DNA of 64,000 bases from Planctomycetota bacterium (GCA_017303505.1 JAFLCP010000006.1:1-64000), one strand, 5' to 3'; positions 45,163 to 55,281 are shown, counted from the stretch's first letter. Numbers and translations: made by a program. Notes: generated by a model not told the origin, from the sequence alone.

Positions 45163-46278
45163 ATGACAAACACAAATCTAGTTCACTTTCTGTTGCGTTC
45201 GGCCTGCAGATCAGCCTTGTGCCTCATCTGCTCGCTGTATGTGCTATTGCTTGGCGGAAACGTGGCAAGCGGGCAAGCCACGCAAGAATTGGTGATGCAA
45301 TTTCGAGCTACTCCGAAACTCGATGGCAATTTGGTGCGATTCGGCGATGTACTAGAAATTCGCGGCAATGAAGAGGAAAGCAAGCGAATTGCCGACTTGC
45401 CTTTAGTTCCGACCCCACAACCAGGGACTGAATTGCGCATCAAGAAAGAAGACATTTTACAACAACTCACAACTCGTGGTTATGACCTCGGTCGATTTCG
45501 TTGGATTGGTGGTGTTGAGTCGCTCTTAAAACCTAGCGCACCAGAAGTATCAAATGGATTTCGCAATACGGCGACGATGCTACCTGCGTACGTTACCGAT
45601 CGGAGTGTGGTACAAGCCGAACGCAATTTGAAAGATGTTATCTCGCGGTACATCGCGTTACAGGAACCAAACCTGTCCGGCGCAAAGATGCAATTTGATA
45701 TTCCCAAAGAGCATCTGCACTTACTCTTTCAACGCAGAAACATCAAGCGAATCGGCGGCGGTCAGGCTCCTTGGACCGGAGAACAATCTTTTATTCTGCA
45801 AGTACAAGATAAGAATGATGTGCTCGAAATACCTATTCGTTCTTTGATCACTCCCCCAGAAACCTACGTCGTGGCCGTTCAGCCATTGCGACGCGGAGAT
45901 ATTGTGGAAGCGACCGATCTTAAATTTCAAGTTATCCCTGATTCCACCTTCACTAATCAAGAAAGTCAGTACTTTACAGACTTCAAGGACATCATTGGTA
46001 AACAACTTCGGCGATCGATTTCGAGTGGACAAGCCATTCGGGCTGAGGACGTTGGCGAACCTATTGTTGTCGAAAAGAACCAGTTAGTGCAGATCAAAGT
46101 TATTATCGGCGGTATTGAAGTCGAAACGGCGGGGCGTGCATTGACCGAAGGTGCAGTTGGCGATCTCGTGCAGGTTGAAACGATCAATTTGAAAGAACGC
46201 AAAAAACTTACCGCTCAAGTAATGAATACGAACACGGTTCAAGTAATTGCTTCGGCAGTCAACGCGACCCGCAGATAA
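45163..46278 (+). CDS. flgA: Flagellar P-ring assembly chaperone FlgA
   Basis: Periplasmic chaperone for FlgI ring formation, 371 residues. A signal peptide (about 1-38) is followed by an N-terminal region with DVLEIRGNEE, and the C-terminal SAF-type domain typical of FlgA: VVAVQPLRRGDIVEATDLKF, then GKQLRRSISSGQAIRAEDVG and a VQIKVIIGGIEVETAGRALT strand set ending in VQVIASAVNATRR. It is longer than E. coli FlgA (219) because of the extra N-terminal half. GAGG precedes the ATG. The order G-A-H-I places it just before the two ring genes that it would serve. Confidence 0.88.
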   Translation: MTNTNLVHFLLRSACRSALCLICSLYVLLLGGNVASGQATQELVMQFRATPKLDGNLVRFGDVLEIRGNEEESKRIADLPLVPTPQPGTELRIKKEDILQQLTTRGYDLGRFRWIGGVESLLKPSAPEVSNGFRNTATMLPAYVTDRSVVQAERNLKDVISRYIALQEPNLSGAKMQFDIPKEHLHLLFQRRNIKRIGGGQAPWTGEQSFILQVQDKNDVLEIPIRSLITPPETYVVAVQPLRRGDIVEATDLKFQVIPDSTFTNQESQYFTDFKDIIGKQLRRSISSGQAIRAEDVGEPIVVEKNQLVQIKVIIGGIEVETAGRALTEGAVGDLVQVETINLKERKKLTAQVMNTNTVQVIASAVNATRR

Positions 46279-46365
46279 CTCAGTGAGTCGACAGCCTGTT
46301 CCATACGCCAGTGTCCTCCCGAAATTAACATTAATGACCATTAAACTATAGCAGTGAGCTGACCT

Positions 46366-47046
46366 ATGTCATCGAAACCCCTATTGCTCGCGATTTGGAT
46401 TGCCGCGATTTTCTCGGCGTCCGAGACCTTCGGACAGGAATCGAGCTTGTTCAATCGTGCCCCGCAGCAGATGGCCTCTCCAGATGGCCTGACCTTGCGA
46501 AATAGCTCATGGACCTACGCGCCTCCGCAAACCGCACGCGTCTTGAAACTTCATGACATCGTGAGTATTCGCGTCGACGAACTCTCTCGCGGAATGGCTG
46601 AAGGGACCACGAGCTCCCGCAAAAATGGCGTATACGATGCGTTGCTTCGGAGTTGGGTTGTTTTGAACGGTATTCGTCAAGCCGAACTCACACCGCAAAC
46701 ATTGGGCGACCCCAGAATCCAAGGCCAAACTAACCAACTCTATCGAGCCGACTCGGACCTGGAAACTCGAGAGTCCTTGGCCTTTAACATCGCCGCAGAA
46801 GTTGTCGACATCCGGCCCAATGGCGTTGTCCTCTTAGAGGCCCGCAAGTCAATCAAGCTAAACGATAACGTTTTTGAAACGACGCTCACAGGCTTTTGTC
46901 GATCGGACGACATCGGACCAGATAACGTTGTCCTCAGCCGCGATTTGTTGGATCTCAACATCGACAAACAAGATCGCGGACAAGTGCGCAATGGTTATCG
47001 ACAAGGCTGGTTTTCTCGCTGGCTCTCTGAGTTAACACCATTCTAA
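46366..47046 (+). CDS. flgH: Flagellar L-ring protein FlgH, without a visible lipobox
   Basis: Outer-membrane ring subunit of 226 residues. Family motifs are visible: LHDIVSIRVDELSRG, the ELTPQTLGDPRIQGQT region, LAFNIAAEVVDIRPNGVVLL and GPDNVVLSRDLLDLNI at the C-terminus. The N-terminus (MSSKPLLLAIWIAAIFSASE) is a signal peptide, but no cysteine follows it; FlgH is normally a lipoprotein with a lipobox. The only cysteine is near the C-terminus in GFCRSDD. Either this organism anchors its L ring without lipid or the assignment of an ordinary signal-peptidase-I site is right. It lies 87 bases after flgA and 17 before flgI. Confidence 0.87.
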   Translation: MSSKPLLLAIWIAAIFSASETFGQESSLFNRAPQQMASPDGLTLRNSSWTYAPPQTARVLKLHDIVSIRVDELSRGMAEGTTSSRKNGVYDALLRSWVVLNGIRQAELTPQTLGDPRIQGQTNQLYRADSDLETRESLAFNIAAEVVDIRPNGVVLLEARKSIKLNDNVFETTLTGFCRSDDIGPDNVVLSRDLLDLNIDKQDRGQVRNGYRQGWFSRWLSELTPF

Positions 47047-47063
47047 TCAGGATCCCTCTAGCC

Positions 47064-48149
47064 ATGAGAAAAATCACCGCTGCACTATTATTTCTCTTTG
47101 CGTGGACCTACATAAGCAATGCATGTTTCGCGCAGCATCGCATTGCCGATATTTGCCGCCTGAAGGGCCAGGAAGAGAATACCATTCACGGCTTGGGGTT
47201 GGTCGTCGGTCTTAAGGGGACTGGCGACGGCAAGATGTTGCCAACCGCGCGTTCGCTCGCGCGAATGATGCAGCAATTAGGTGGCCAAGTCGGTGCTGAC
47301 CAACGCGGCAACTTCACACTCGACGACGTGGATGACGCCGCAAACGTAGCTTTGGTCATGGTCACGGCGACCATCCCAGCCGGTGGCGCTCGACGTGGTG
47401 ACAAACTTCATTGTCAAATCGCAGCCATTAACGCCAAGAGCTTAGTCGGTGGCGTTTTGATGCTCACACCGCTCCTCGGCCCGCGTCCTGACGTACCGGA
47501 AGTATTCGCTTTGGCTCAGGGCCAAATCGCCATTCCAGATAAGACCATTCCAACCTTTGGAATGGTCAGCTTCGGCGTCAAAATGGAAGCCGATGTCAAC
47601 ACTCAGTTTATTGAAAATGGAAAGCTAACCCTTCTCATCGATTCGGACCATGCAAGCTTCTCTACTGCAGCACGAATTGAAGAAGCGATCAATAACTTCA
47701 ATTCAAATGGCCAAGGAGGCGGTGGCGGATATTCGGAACAAGTCGTGATGGCCGATGCTAAAGATTCTTCCCAAGTGGAAGTCACGATTCCTAAGCAATA
47801 TTTACAGGCCCCTGTAAAGTTCATTGACTTGCTAATGGAAATTGAACTTCCGTTGCTACGAGCTACCAATCGCGTTGTGATCAATGAACGCGAAAATGTC
47901 ATCATCATTGGCGAAGATGTGCAGATCGCGCCTGTCGCCATTAGTCATCAAAACATCTCCATCAATGCGGGACAACCGCCCCGGTCATTCACTGGTTTCG
48001 ATCCTGAAAACGGCCAAAATCCCAATCCGAAACTCAAAAACTTGGTCGACGCACTAAATGCCCTAGGCGTCCCCAACGAAGATGTGATCGCCATCATTCG
48101 CGCACTCAAACGTCGCGGCGCCATTTATGGTGAAGTCATTATTAACTAA
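47064..48149 (+). CDS. flgI: Flagellar P-ring protein FlgI
   Basis: Periplasmic ring subunit around the rod, 361 residues, close to E. coli FlgI (365). After a signal peptide (1-23) the mature start RIADICRLKGQEENTIHGLG and GLVVGLKGTGDGKM are diagnostic. Later motifs are ANVALVMVTATIPAGGARRG, GGVLMLTPLLGP and the C-terminal LVDALNALGVPNEDVIAIIR followed by ALKRRGAIYGEVIIN. Cotranscribed with flgH and flgJ, with a 14-base gap to flgJ. The ribosome-binding sequence before its ATG is weak, which may suggest coupling to flgH translation. Confidence 0.95.
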   Translation: MRKITAALLFLFAWTYISNACFAQHRIADICRLKGQEENTIHGLGLVVGLKGTGDGKMLPTARSLARMMQQLGGQVGADQRGNFTLDDVDDAANVALVMVTATIPAGGARRGDKLHCQIAAINAKSLVGGVLMLTPLLGPRPDVPEVFALAQGQIAIPDKTIPTFGMVSFGVKMEADVNTQFIENGKLTLLIDSDHASFSTAARIEEAINNFNSNGQGGGGGYSEQVVMADAKDSSQVEVTIPKQYLQAPVKFIDLLMEIELPLLRATNRVVINERENVIIIGEDVQIAPVAISHQNISINAGQPPRSFTGFDPENGQNPNPKLKNLVDALNALGVPNEDVIAIIRALKRRGAIYGEVIIN

Positions 48150-48163
48150 CAGAGGAGCATCTT

Positions 48164-48520
48164 ATGACGATGCCGATTTCATCATCACTGAATCCAACAG
48201 CGCACATCGACGCCCTAAATCGCCGTCAAATGGATACAACCGCCTCACGCCTGCTGAGCGAACAAAACCAATCGCAAGTACCCGGTGATGATGCCGCCTT
48301 GAAAGAGGCTTTCAACGACTTTGTCGGCCAAACCTTCTTTGGTCAATTGCTCTCATCCCTGCGGAGCACTCAAGGTGAAGTCGCCTATTTCAATGGCGGT
48401 CGAGCAGAAGAGATATTCCAGGGCCAACTCGACCAAGTCCTCACAGAAAAAATCAGTGAGGCCTCCGCTGATAAAATCGCTGATCCAATGTACGATTTGT
48501 TTCGCCTACCTCGCTCTTAA
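48164..48520 (+). CDS. flgJ: Rod-binding protein FlgJ, short form
   Basis: A 118-residue protein matching only the N-terminal rod-binding half of FlgJ: LKEAFNDFVGQTFFGQLLSS, then GEVAYFNGGRAEEIFQGQLD and a C-terminal helix. The E. coli protein (313 residues) also carries a peptidoglycan hydrolase domain; that domain is missing here, so another enzyme must open the cell wall for the rod. Short FlgJ forms are known in other phyla. AGAGGAG gives a strong ribosome-binding site. It ends the flagellar run, convergent with the SixA-like gene 21 bases further on. Confidence 0.87.
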   Translation: MTMPISSSLNPTAHIDALNRRQMDTTASRLLSEQNQSQVPGDDAALKEAFNDFVGQTFFGQLLSSLRSTQGEVAYFNGGRAEEIFQGQLDQVLTEKISEASADKIADPMYDLFRLPRS

Positions 48521-48541
48521 CGGACGTTTCCGATCACGCCA

Positions 48542-49048
48542 TCAATAGTCAATCTCTTTCGGCGTAACGAAGAATTTCAACTTCGGTTTACGAGAGAAGA
48601 ACTGTTGCCAAGATTCGCACTCAGTTTCCAAACAAGCAATCGCAGCTGTTGGAAAAGGGGTATCTTTTTCCGTGAACTGACTGAGTAACTCATACATTCC
48701 AGGGTTATGGGCCACAATCATCACGCGGCCAATACTTCCGTCCACTTGAGCAGCCGATATCTTGAGAGTTTCAGGAGGAGCATGGTAAAGGCCTCCGAAA
48801 ACTTCCAGCGGAACTTCTTTCGGCAAATAACAATTTACTAACTCCGCTGTCTCCTTCGCGCGAGTCGCGGTACTACATCGGATCAACTCTGGAACGAAGT
48901 GATTCTTGGTCAACCACTCAGCCATTTCGGGGGCTGCTTTTTTGCCACGCGGGGCCAAAGGCCGATCATGGTCGGACATGTGGGCGTTATCCCAACTACT
49001 TTTGGCATGCCGCATTAACAACAGTTGTCGCAACATAGGTTCAGACAC
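48542..49048 (-). CDS. sixA: SixA-like histidine phosphatase
   Basis: A 168-residue member of the histidine-phosphatase superfamily, branch 1. The N-terminus LLLMRHAKSSWDN carries the RHxK variant of the catalytic RHG motif, typical of SixA, followed by DHDRPLAPRGKKAAPEMAEWL. A second phosphate-site arginine lies in RCSTATRAKETAEL and the second catalytic histidine in VMIVAHNPGMYELL. E. coli SixA dephosphorylates histidine phosphocarriers; the substrate here is unknown. GTG at 49048 with GGGGA upstream and ATG at 49036 are both possible starts. Confidence 0.88.
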   Translation of the reverse strand: MSEPMLRQLLLMRHAKSSWDNAHMSDHDRPLAPRGKKAAPEMAEWLTKNHFVPELIRCSTATRAKETAELVNCYLPKEVPLEVFGGLYHAPPETLKISAAQVDGSIGRVMIVAHNPGMYELLSQFTEKDTPFPTAAIACLETECESWQQFFSRKPKLKFFVTPKEIDY

Positions 49049-49060
49049 AGACCATCCCCT

Positions 49061-52000
49061 TTACCGATGTTTGCCACCCATGGCATAAAATTCGGGTGGC
49101 AGCGATCGGATATGCAAATCTCGCTGTGGAAAAGCAATCGAAATATTGTGTTGTGCAAATGACTTGTAAATTTGATTATGCAAATCATGTGTCGTTGGCA
49201 GACGGAAACTTACATCTGCCAAAAATGCTCGAATCGTAAATGTCAATGAACTATCTGCAAACGCTTCAAAAGTCACCGTCGCTTCAGGATCTCGTAACAC
49301 GTTTGAGTGTTGTTTAACAATATCTTGTAACAATCGATGTACCAACTCGACATCGCTGCCATATGCGACCCCAACTTGCATCACCAACCGATTCGTCCCA
49401 TCAGATAACGTCCAATTGAGAATTCGGCCCGTAATCAGATCTTTGTTGGGAACGATCAACTCCTTGCGATCCCAGTTCACAATGGTAGTCGATCGCATCC
49501 GAATTCTGGAGACCATCCCCGTCGTATCACCGATGGTGATCACGTCACCGACGCGAATGGGTTGTTCAAACAATACAATCAGTCCGCATACAAAGTTTGC
49601 AAAGATCTCTTGCAAACCGAACCCCAAACCCACACCTAACGCTGCGACTAGCCATTGAATCGATGCCCATCGCAAACCAAGTGATGCCAGGACGACAACG
49701 ACTCCCAAAATGAGAATCGCATAGCTTGAAATCGAAGTGATCGCATACCGCATCGCTTTGTCGAGCGGCAAATTTTGCAGCAAAGCGATTTCCATCAAGC
49801 CGGGCAAATTACGACTCGCAATGACCGTCAGAACAACGATCGGTATAGCGATGACCACGTTTGCTAGGGTGATAGCGATGCGATCGTCCGGTGTGACTCC
49901 GTCGACCGTCCACAAGGTTACGCTATTAAGCATCGAAACAGCCGGCAGAATACTCTTCCAAATGATACCAACAGCAATCAAGCCTAGAACAAAAAGCGAA
50001 CTAGTAACCAAGCGTCGCGTCTGATCATTGATGGCGGCAATATCCACATCCTGAACTTCGACAGAAATCGAACTCAGCGCTTGAGGATCTTTCTTGGCCG
50101 CTTCTTCCAAACGCAACTTGGCCTGTTGAATCATCAGTTTGCGTCGGCTCAATAACAACCAACGCATCAATAAACCATGCATTACGATCAGGCCCACTAA
50201 GGTCCACATCGTCGTGTGCAAACTCAGAGCAATTCGTTCTGCCGTGTAGTGAAAACCGATAAAACTAAGACCCGCTAAGGCAATGGGTGTCAGTACCATC
50301 GCCGGGAACCAAATTAGTTTGAGCCGATCCATCCATCCGTCGCGGTTTTCTTTGAGGAAGGATGTTAAGATCCCTCCATTCAAACGAAATACTTGGGACA
50401 AGAAAATCGACAACAAAAACATCAGTACGATAAATAGCATTCGGCCAATCGACTCGTCGCGGCGAGAGCCGGCGAGTTCATCAAACATAACGATTCCGAT
50501 GACCAGAGGAATTCCAAGATCCAGCCACCATCTCAGATGCGTACGCAATAAATCGGTACTAGGTTTCGGCCAATGCAAATGCCCGATACCAAGTCCGTTG
50601 GGCCTAGAGATTTGTCGCAACAGCTCAAGTGACGCCAAAAAACGTCCACCTGCCAATAGCCCAGTCCCGAGCGCTGAAACGAAAGGCAATTCATTTCCGG
50701 CGCCTCTCAGCCTCATCCCCAGATAAACCAAGAGCAGAGGAAAAGGGGCAGCTACCAATAGCGTCAACAACAGTGCGCGAAACGTCGGCTCAAAACTAAC
50801 ATTGGCCCGTCGATTCACTTGCTCATTGAGCGCAATTAAGTTGCGACGAAATCGACTCTGATAGAGCAGCAAACCAACCACACCGGCAACCACAATTAGA
50901 TACAGCCATGGAACCCCCTTAAAATCTTGGACCAGGTAGTCCAGCACTGCCATCCAATTGCGATAGTCCACCAAATACTGAAAGGCTTGCCACGCACTCT
51001 TGAAATCGGATTTATCCAAATTCTCACTACTGCGAATCCAGAGTATGTGCTGATCAATAAATGTTCGATACTGTTCGCTCAGTCTAGCCAGTCGTTCCTT
51101 GCCATCAGCCAGTTGCAACAAATCGTTGTAATATGCATCCGCTTCGGCCCGCGTACCCGATAGAATCTTGCCTTCCTTCTCGAGCATATCCTGAACCTGA
51201 GCCAACATTTCGTCGGTGATAGGCTCGTTCGACTCAGGGGAAATTTCGCTATAAAGCAATGCGCGGTCGCGCTGGGCAGCTTCGAGATTAGTCCTTCGAT
51301 CTTCCAAATCAAATATCAAAGAGTCCGCCACTTGCATTTCGTTTTGGTGCTTGCGAATTTGACCTCGCAGTTCGGATGGATCGGGTAGATCCTTGCGTTG
51401 CTCGCGCAACATCAATCCAACCCAGCTGTTAAATCCACCCAAGTCAGGTCCCGATTGCGGTTTGATGCGAGCACCCATACGTTGAAAGCGTTCATTCCAT
51501 TGCTCAAATTCGAGCTTCGAATTCGATAGATCCTGTTGCAAACTAGCGCGTTTTCTGGTGAGCTCCAACCACTTTTGAGCGCGATCCAATAATCGATCCG
51601 CAATCGAATGCAGCGTTGGTGGTGAATTCTCCTTGAGCATCTCGGCTTCAGCCAATGCAAGTTCGATTCCCAAGGTACGACGTTTGTTGACAACATCGGT
51701 CAACCGTTGCACTTCAATCTGCAACAAATTCATCCTCTGCTGAGCTTCATCGCGTCTCGTTGGCCACAGTTCACTTTCGGCATCGTAGGCCCGCTGCTCT
51801 TGCTCGATCGACGCGATTTCCGCCAGTGCACGCTCACGCTGAAATCGTTTCCAGGCCATTTCGGTTTCACGTAACATGGGATCAGCGGTCTCCACAGGCG
51901 GTGCCGCTTTTTCACGATCCAAAGTCCCGATCTTCTCACGTAAGACTGCGAGTAAGCTTGGAAAATCTTTTCTGCGTTTGTCGCGTTGATTGATGGTCTC

Positions 52001-52645
52001 TTCCGCTTTGGTTCGCTGGCTCGTTGCTGCCTGCAACTCGCTTTGCAACGCCTGCAATTGCCGCTCTAACTCGGACAACTCGGTGCCGAAATTCGGCAAG
52101 CTAGGGGGAAGATTGGCGACTCTTTCGGCCGCAAGCTTCGACATCTGTAAGCGGTCTTTCGCCGACGCCACTGCCAAAGGCGCTTGTTCTGCTGCTGCCG
52201 TCCAGTCTTTGCGAAGCTTCTCAAATTCAGCGATCGCCTTAACGTCGACACTGATCTGCTTATACAACTCCAATAAAGCTTCTTTTAGTTTCGTATCAAG
52301 ATCAACGCTCGCTTGGATTTGAGCCGTTCGATTTTGAATCGCTTCGAGTGACCAAGGATCGGGAGAAGTTTGCGGTGTTTGATCTTGAACCGTGTTGGCA
52401 TTTGCAGGCGCGACATTAAAGCCGACTGCAGCAGGGGGTTGGGCAACACCATTGATGGGCGGCTCGACTTGCCCACCCGTTAAAAATCCCTGCGTTTGAA
52501 ATCCAAACAGACTCGTACCGAATAGGCTCAACCAAAAAAGCGTTAGAACAGCTTTGAAGGTTAATCGACCGTCGACGCAAATACCATTTCGCGCTCTCAA
52601 TCGAGTATTTCGACATCCCCAACGAATCGTGCATTGTCCTTTCAT
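49061..52645 (-). CDS. Large MscS/MscK-type mechanosensitive channel with coiled-coil domain
   Basis: About 1194 residues. An N-terminal signal or anchor (LFWLSLFGTSLFG) precedes a long charged coiled-coil region (roughly residues 85-565, many Leu/Glu/Gln/Arg heptads), then 8-10 membrane segments between 570 and 1010. The MscS core follows: VAALGVGLGFGLQEIFANFV (pore helix TM3 and start of the cytoplasmic domain), FEQPIRVGDVITIGDTTG and WDRKELIVPNKDLITGRILN. This is the KefA/MscK layout with a large periplasmic domain, seen in osmotic-shock release channels. GGAG six bases before the ATG at 52645 favours this start; an ATG four codons earlier lacks one. The gene is not clearly linked to its neighbours. 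Confidence 0.9.
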   Translation of the reverse strand: MKGQCTIRWGCRNTRLRARNGICVDGRLTFKAVLTLFWLSLFGTSLFGFQTQGFLTGGQVEPPINGVAQPPAAVGFNVAPANANTVQDQTPQTSPDPWSLEAIQNRTAQIQASVDLDTKLKEALLELYKQISVDVKAIAEFEKLRKDWTAAAEQAPLAVASAKDRLQMSKLAAERVANLPPSLPNFGTELSELERQLQALQSELQAATSQRTKAEETINQRDKRRKDFPSLLAVLREKIGTLDREKAAPPVETADPMLRETEMAWKRFQRERALAEIASIEQEQRAYDAESELWPTRRDEAQQRMNLLQIEVQRLTDVVNKRRTLGIELALAEAEMLKENSPPTLHSIADRLLDRAQKWLELTRKRASLQQDLSNSKLEFEQWNERFQRMGARIKPQSGPDLGGFNSWVGLMLREQRKDLPDPSELRGQIRKHQNEMQVADSLIFDLEDRRTNLEAAQRDRALLYSEISPESNEPITDEMLAQVQDMLEKEGKILSGTRAEADAYYNDLLQLADGKERLARLSEQYRTFIDQHILWIRSSENLDKSDFKSAWQAFQYLVDYRNWMAVLDYLVQDFKGVPWLYLIVVAGVVGLLLYQSRFRRNLIALNEQVNRRANVSFEPTFRALLLTLLVAAPFPLLLVYLGMRLRGAGNELPFVSALGTGLLAGGRFLASLELLRQISRPNGLGIGHLHWPKPSTDLLRTHLRWWLDLGIPLVIGIVMFDELAGSRRDESIGRMLFIVLMFLLSIFLSQVFRLNGGILTSFLKENRDGWMDRLKLIWFPAMVLTPIALAGLSFIGFHYTAERIALSLHTTMWTLVGLIVMHGLLMRWLLLSRRKLMIQQAKLRLEEAAKKDPQALSSISVEVQDVDIAAINDQTRRLVTSSLFVLGLIAVGIIWKSILPAVSMLNSVTLWTVDGVTPDDRIAITLANVVIAIPIVVLTVIASRNLPGLMEIALLQNLPLDKAMRYAITSISSYAILILGVVVVLASLGLRWASIQWLVAALGVGLGFGLQEIFANFVCGLIVLFEQPIRVGDVITIGDTTGMVSRIRMRSTTIVNWDRKELIVPNKDLITGRILNWTLSDGTNRLVMQVGVAYGSDVELVHRLLQDIVKQHSNVLRDPEATVTFEAFADSSLTFTIRAFLADVSFRLPTTHDLHNQIYKSFAQHNISIAFPQRDLHIRSLPPEFYAMGGKHR

Positions 52646-52769
52646 TGATCGCTCCATCCGTGTTACCGCCTTAACATTCCTCCATGTCTACCCCATCAAG
52701 ACGGTTTGAGCAACCATACGTCCCACGAGACCATGTCAAACCAGGCAAGCTAGTTAAAATCCAAATCCA

Positions 52770-55229
52770 TTATGGGAAATTAAGTGCAGGTAGTGCGATG
52801 GGTGGGGAAACGTAAGTCGCCTTATTTCCTTCTCGACTTGGCTTCCATTGGATGACTAATTTGATCCCTTCGAGTTTGGTGCCAGGTGCCTGTTGACTTA
52901 GGTCCGGCAATGGAATCGCAAGCGTTTTTGTTTCGCCTGTTAACTCAACATCTGTCGGTGTGGTATTGATCCCTTGCGGAAAACCTTGCCACAGTACTTG
53001 GGCCGCACCAACAACACCGGGACGCGACTCGATCAGCACACCTACGGAATTTTGTCCTTGCTCTTTGCTCCAATTCCATGAATTAGGAACTTCCTTTTCC
53101 AACTTGAAATTCAAAGGTGAAACGATTCGCCCCTGCAGCGGTTTCAATAACCAAGAGGCGCCTTGAGCATTGCCATTGGCATCGGTTGCGGTCCAACGCA
53201 GAGACCACTGGAACATATTTGCTGTTGCGTCGGCAGGCACAACAACTCGCAATTTACTCTCTTCACCTAATGCGACTTGGCCATAGCCCGCGCTTCGAGG
53301 CGCATTCTCGTCGCCAACGGGAACAATCGTTATCCCTTTACCATCTGCAGCCACACTTCCGATTTGAAGTGCTTTGCGATAATCGATTGGTGAATTGGGA
53401 TCCTGCGGATTGGTGCGATCAATCGTTTGTGTCGATACCATCTCCACTTTCAATTTCCAACCTTTTTGTTGGTCTGACAAAGCGGGCCACGTCCATACTA
53501 CGGGGATTTCATAGTCTAAACCGGCGACAAATTCGAACGGCTCGGAGATTGCATCTTTCCAATTCACCTGAGCATCGAGTACTTTTGGCCCAACGATGAT
53601 CGGTAACAAGTGTTCTGCAAACCCGGTCGTATTCAGTATCCTTCCAGGCACCACGGCTTGTGTTACGCGAGCCAATTCACCACTGGGGTACTTGGCAATC
53701 ACCGATACCCATTGGCTACCGACGGCTTCATTGGTGAGCTGAATCGGAATCAAGCCACGGTTTTGATTTTCGGCAATGCTGACTGGTGAGTGCGGCGATA
53801 ACGCACCTTCTTCACTCATGGTAACCGCCATGACCTCGATCGGTTGGTTCATTCCATTGCGATTAACGTTAACTTCTAGAAGCCCCAGGCTCCCGGGATG
53901 CAAAATGGAATTGATCTCAAAGACTGAGACGTCGATCGGCTCTGTACCTGCTTGAGTCAAAACCAATTCATATCCTTCTGCGTCACCTTGAACAGGAATA
54001 ACGGGATCAATGTGCACAACCACATCATTTACATTGGGCTCGCCACCAAACCTAGCTCTGGGATCAATCGTCCCCGGTCGATCATCTCCCGTGCCAAGTT
54101 GCCTATTATCCAGAGCAGTAAGCGTCAATCGCGAATCAAAATTTGCTCCTAAACGAGTCGCCCAAAGTTCTGCATCCAGAGGCTTTCCAGCGCCGCAGGC
54201 CACGATAAAGCGCCCAGTCGCTTTCCCTTGAAGAGCACCGTGAACGATGGCTGGTAAACTTGGAACTCTCAGAACTTTTCCAACATTGGGCACATCCTCT
54301 GCCACCAGTTCGCTGGCTTCGAACCGCTTCCAATTCGATTGAATCGAACGGGGAAGGGGAGCCACTACGGATTCGATTGTCCCTTGAAAAGCAAAATCGA
54401 TAGGGGACCGTGAGATGTTTCCAGGCAGACCCCAATGCTGAAAAATGCTGTTGGCATCGATGCGTAGTTCATCACCTGCCAATCGTTTCGCTTTGACAAT
54501 GTCTGCATCCGATGTGCGGGCCATTCTCAAGCGAAAGTAACCATCCATCGAATTAAACTGAAGATCTTGCAGAGCGATCGTATATTTTCCTGTCTTGGGG
54601 ACACGAAAATAGCATGCCGCATCTCCTTCCATATTCAGCATAGGTCCACTCGAAGCGATCTGGCGATTTTTGTCGTCCAAGACTCGCAGCAACGGCTCCC
54701 AGTTCCAACCTAATCTTCTGCCTTGCACATCAACAAAGAAATATTCCCCAGCCTGCAATTCAACGGCAGTTCTCTTTACTTCATTGCCACTTATTTTTCC
54801 ACTAAGTGCGAGGGGAAGAGTGGGGACCTGATCCGCAAATACTTGAGTGGGCAACGCATCGATGGCCCAGCGACGACTGCCTGATACTTGCCCTTTTGTT
54901 CGGAAAGCCCCCCACACAATTTGTGCCGGTACCTTACCCAACTGCACTTCAATCTCTGCATGGTTGGCAGAATGCAGCTTGAGTTTTTGTTGGGTCCCAA
55001 ACGGCATAATCAAACTCAGCGATTCATCGAATCCTTTTCCGCGCACTTCAACCATAGTGGTTGCATTCGAAGTCAAACCATAAACCGATACACTATCGAC
55101 CTGAAGACTATCTTGCCCAATTGCGATCGAGGTGCTGATGAATGGAAATAGAATCGCCGTCAGCAAGGCAAAGGTGTTAACGAATGGTAACTCAATCGAC
55201 GCAGATACTTTACGGGGAAAGGAAGTCAT
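52770..55229 (-). CDS. Secreted protein with PPC-like domains, unknown function
   Basis: An 819-residue exported protein. The signal peptide (about 1-38) has a hydrophobic core FALLTAILFPFISTSIAIG. Residues about 45-115 look like an Ig/IPT-type beta domain (VSVYGLTSNATTMVEVRGKG). A PPC-like domain follows (about 140-240: GEYFFVDVQGRRLGWNWEPLLRVLDDKNRQIAS in two parts), and a second similar region (about 330-425) with ARFGGEPNVNDVVV. The rest is beta-rich and not recognised. This class of multidomain beta protein is common in planctomycetes and often surface-exposed. It is 140 bases downstream of the DPFGG-rich protein; the terminator between them suggests separate transcription. Confidence 0.8.
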   Translation of the reverse strand: MTSFPRKVSASIELPFVNTFALLTAILFPFISTSIAIGQDSLQVDSVSVYGLTSNATTMVEVRGKGFDESLSLIMPFGTQQKLKLHSANHAEIEVQLGKVPAQIVWGAFRTKGQVSGSRRWAIDALPTQVFADQVPTLPLALSGKISGNEVKRTAVELQAGEYFFVDVQGRRLGWNWEPLLRVLDDKNRQIASSGPMLNMEGDAACYFRVPKTGKYTIALQDLQFNSMDGYFRLRMARTSDADIVKAKRLAGDELRIDANSIFQHWGLPGNISRSPIDFAFQGTIESVVAPLPRSIQSNWKRFEASELVAEDVPNVGKVLRVPSLPAIVHGALQGKATGRFIVACGAGKPLDAELWATRLGANFDSRLTLTALDNRQLGTGDDRPGTIDPRARFGGEPNVNDVVVHIDPVIPVQGDAEGYELVLTQAGTEPIDVSVFEINSILHPGSLGLLEVNVNRNGMNQPIEVMAVTMSEEGALSPHSPVSIAENQNRGLIPIQLTNEAVGSQWVSVIAKYPSGELARVTQAVVPGRILNTTGFAEHLLPIIVGPKVLDAQVNWKDAISEPFEFVAGLDYEIPVVWTWPALSDQQKGWKLKVEMVSTQTIDRTNPQDPNSPIDYRKALQIGSVAADGKGITIVPVGDENAPRSAGYGQVALGEESKLRVVVPADATANMFQWSLRWTATDANGNAQGASWLLKPLQGRIVSPLNFKLEKEVPNSWNWSKEQGQNSVGVLIESRPGVVGAAQVLWQGFPQGINTTPTDVELTGETKTLAIPLPDLSQQAPGTKLEGIKLVIQWKPSREGNKATYVSPPIALPALNFP

Positions 55230-55281
55230 GATGGCCTGCGTTGCTCAAGGTGGGAAATTGATGGGAGAGTTCAATAACTAA

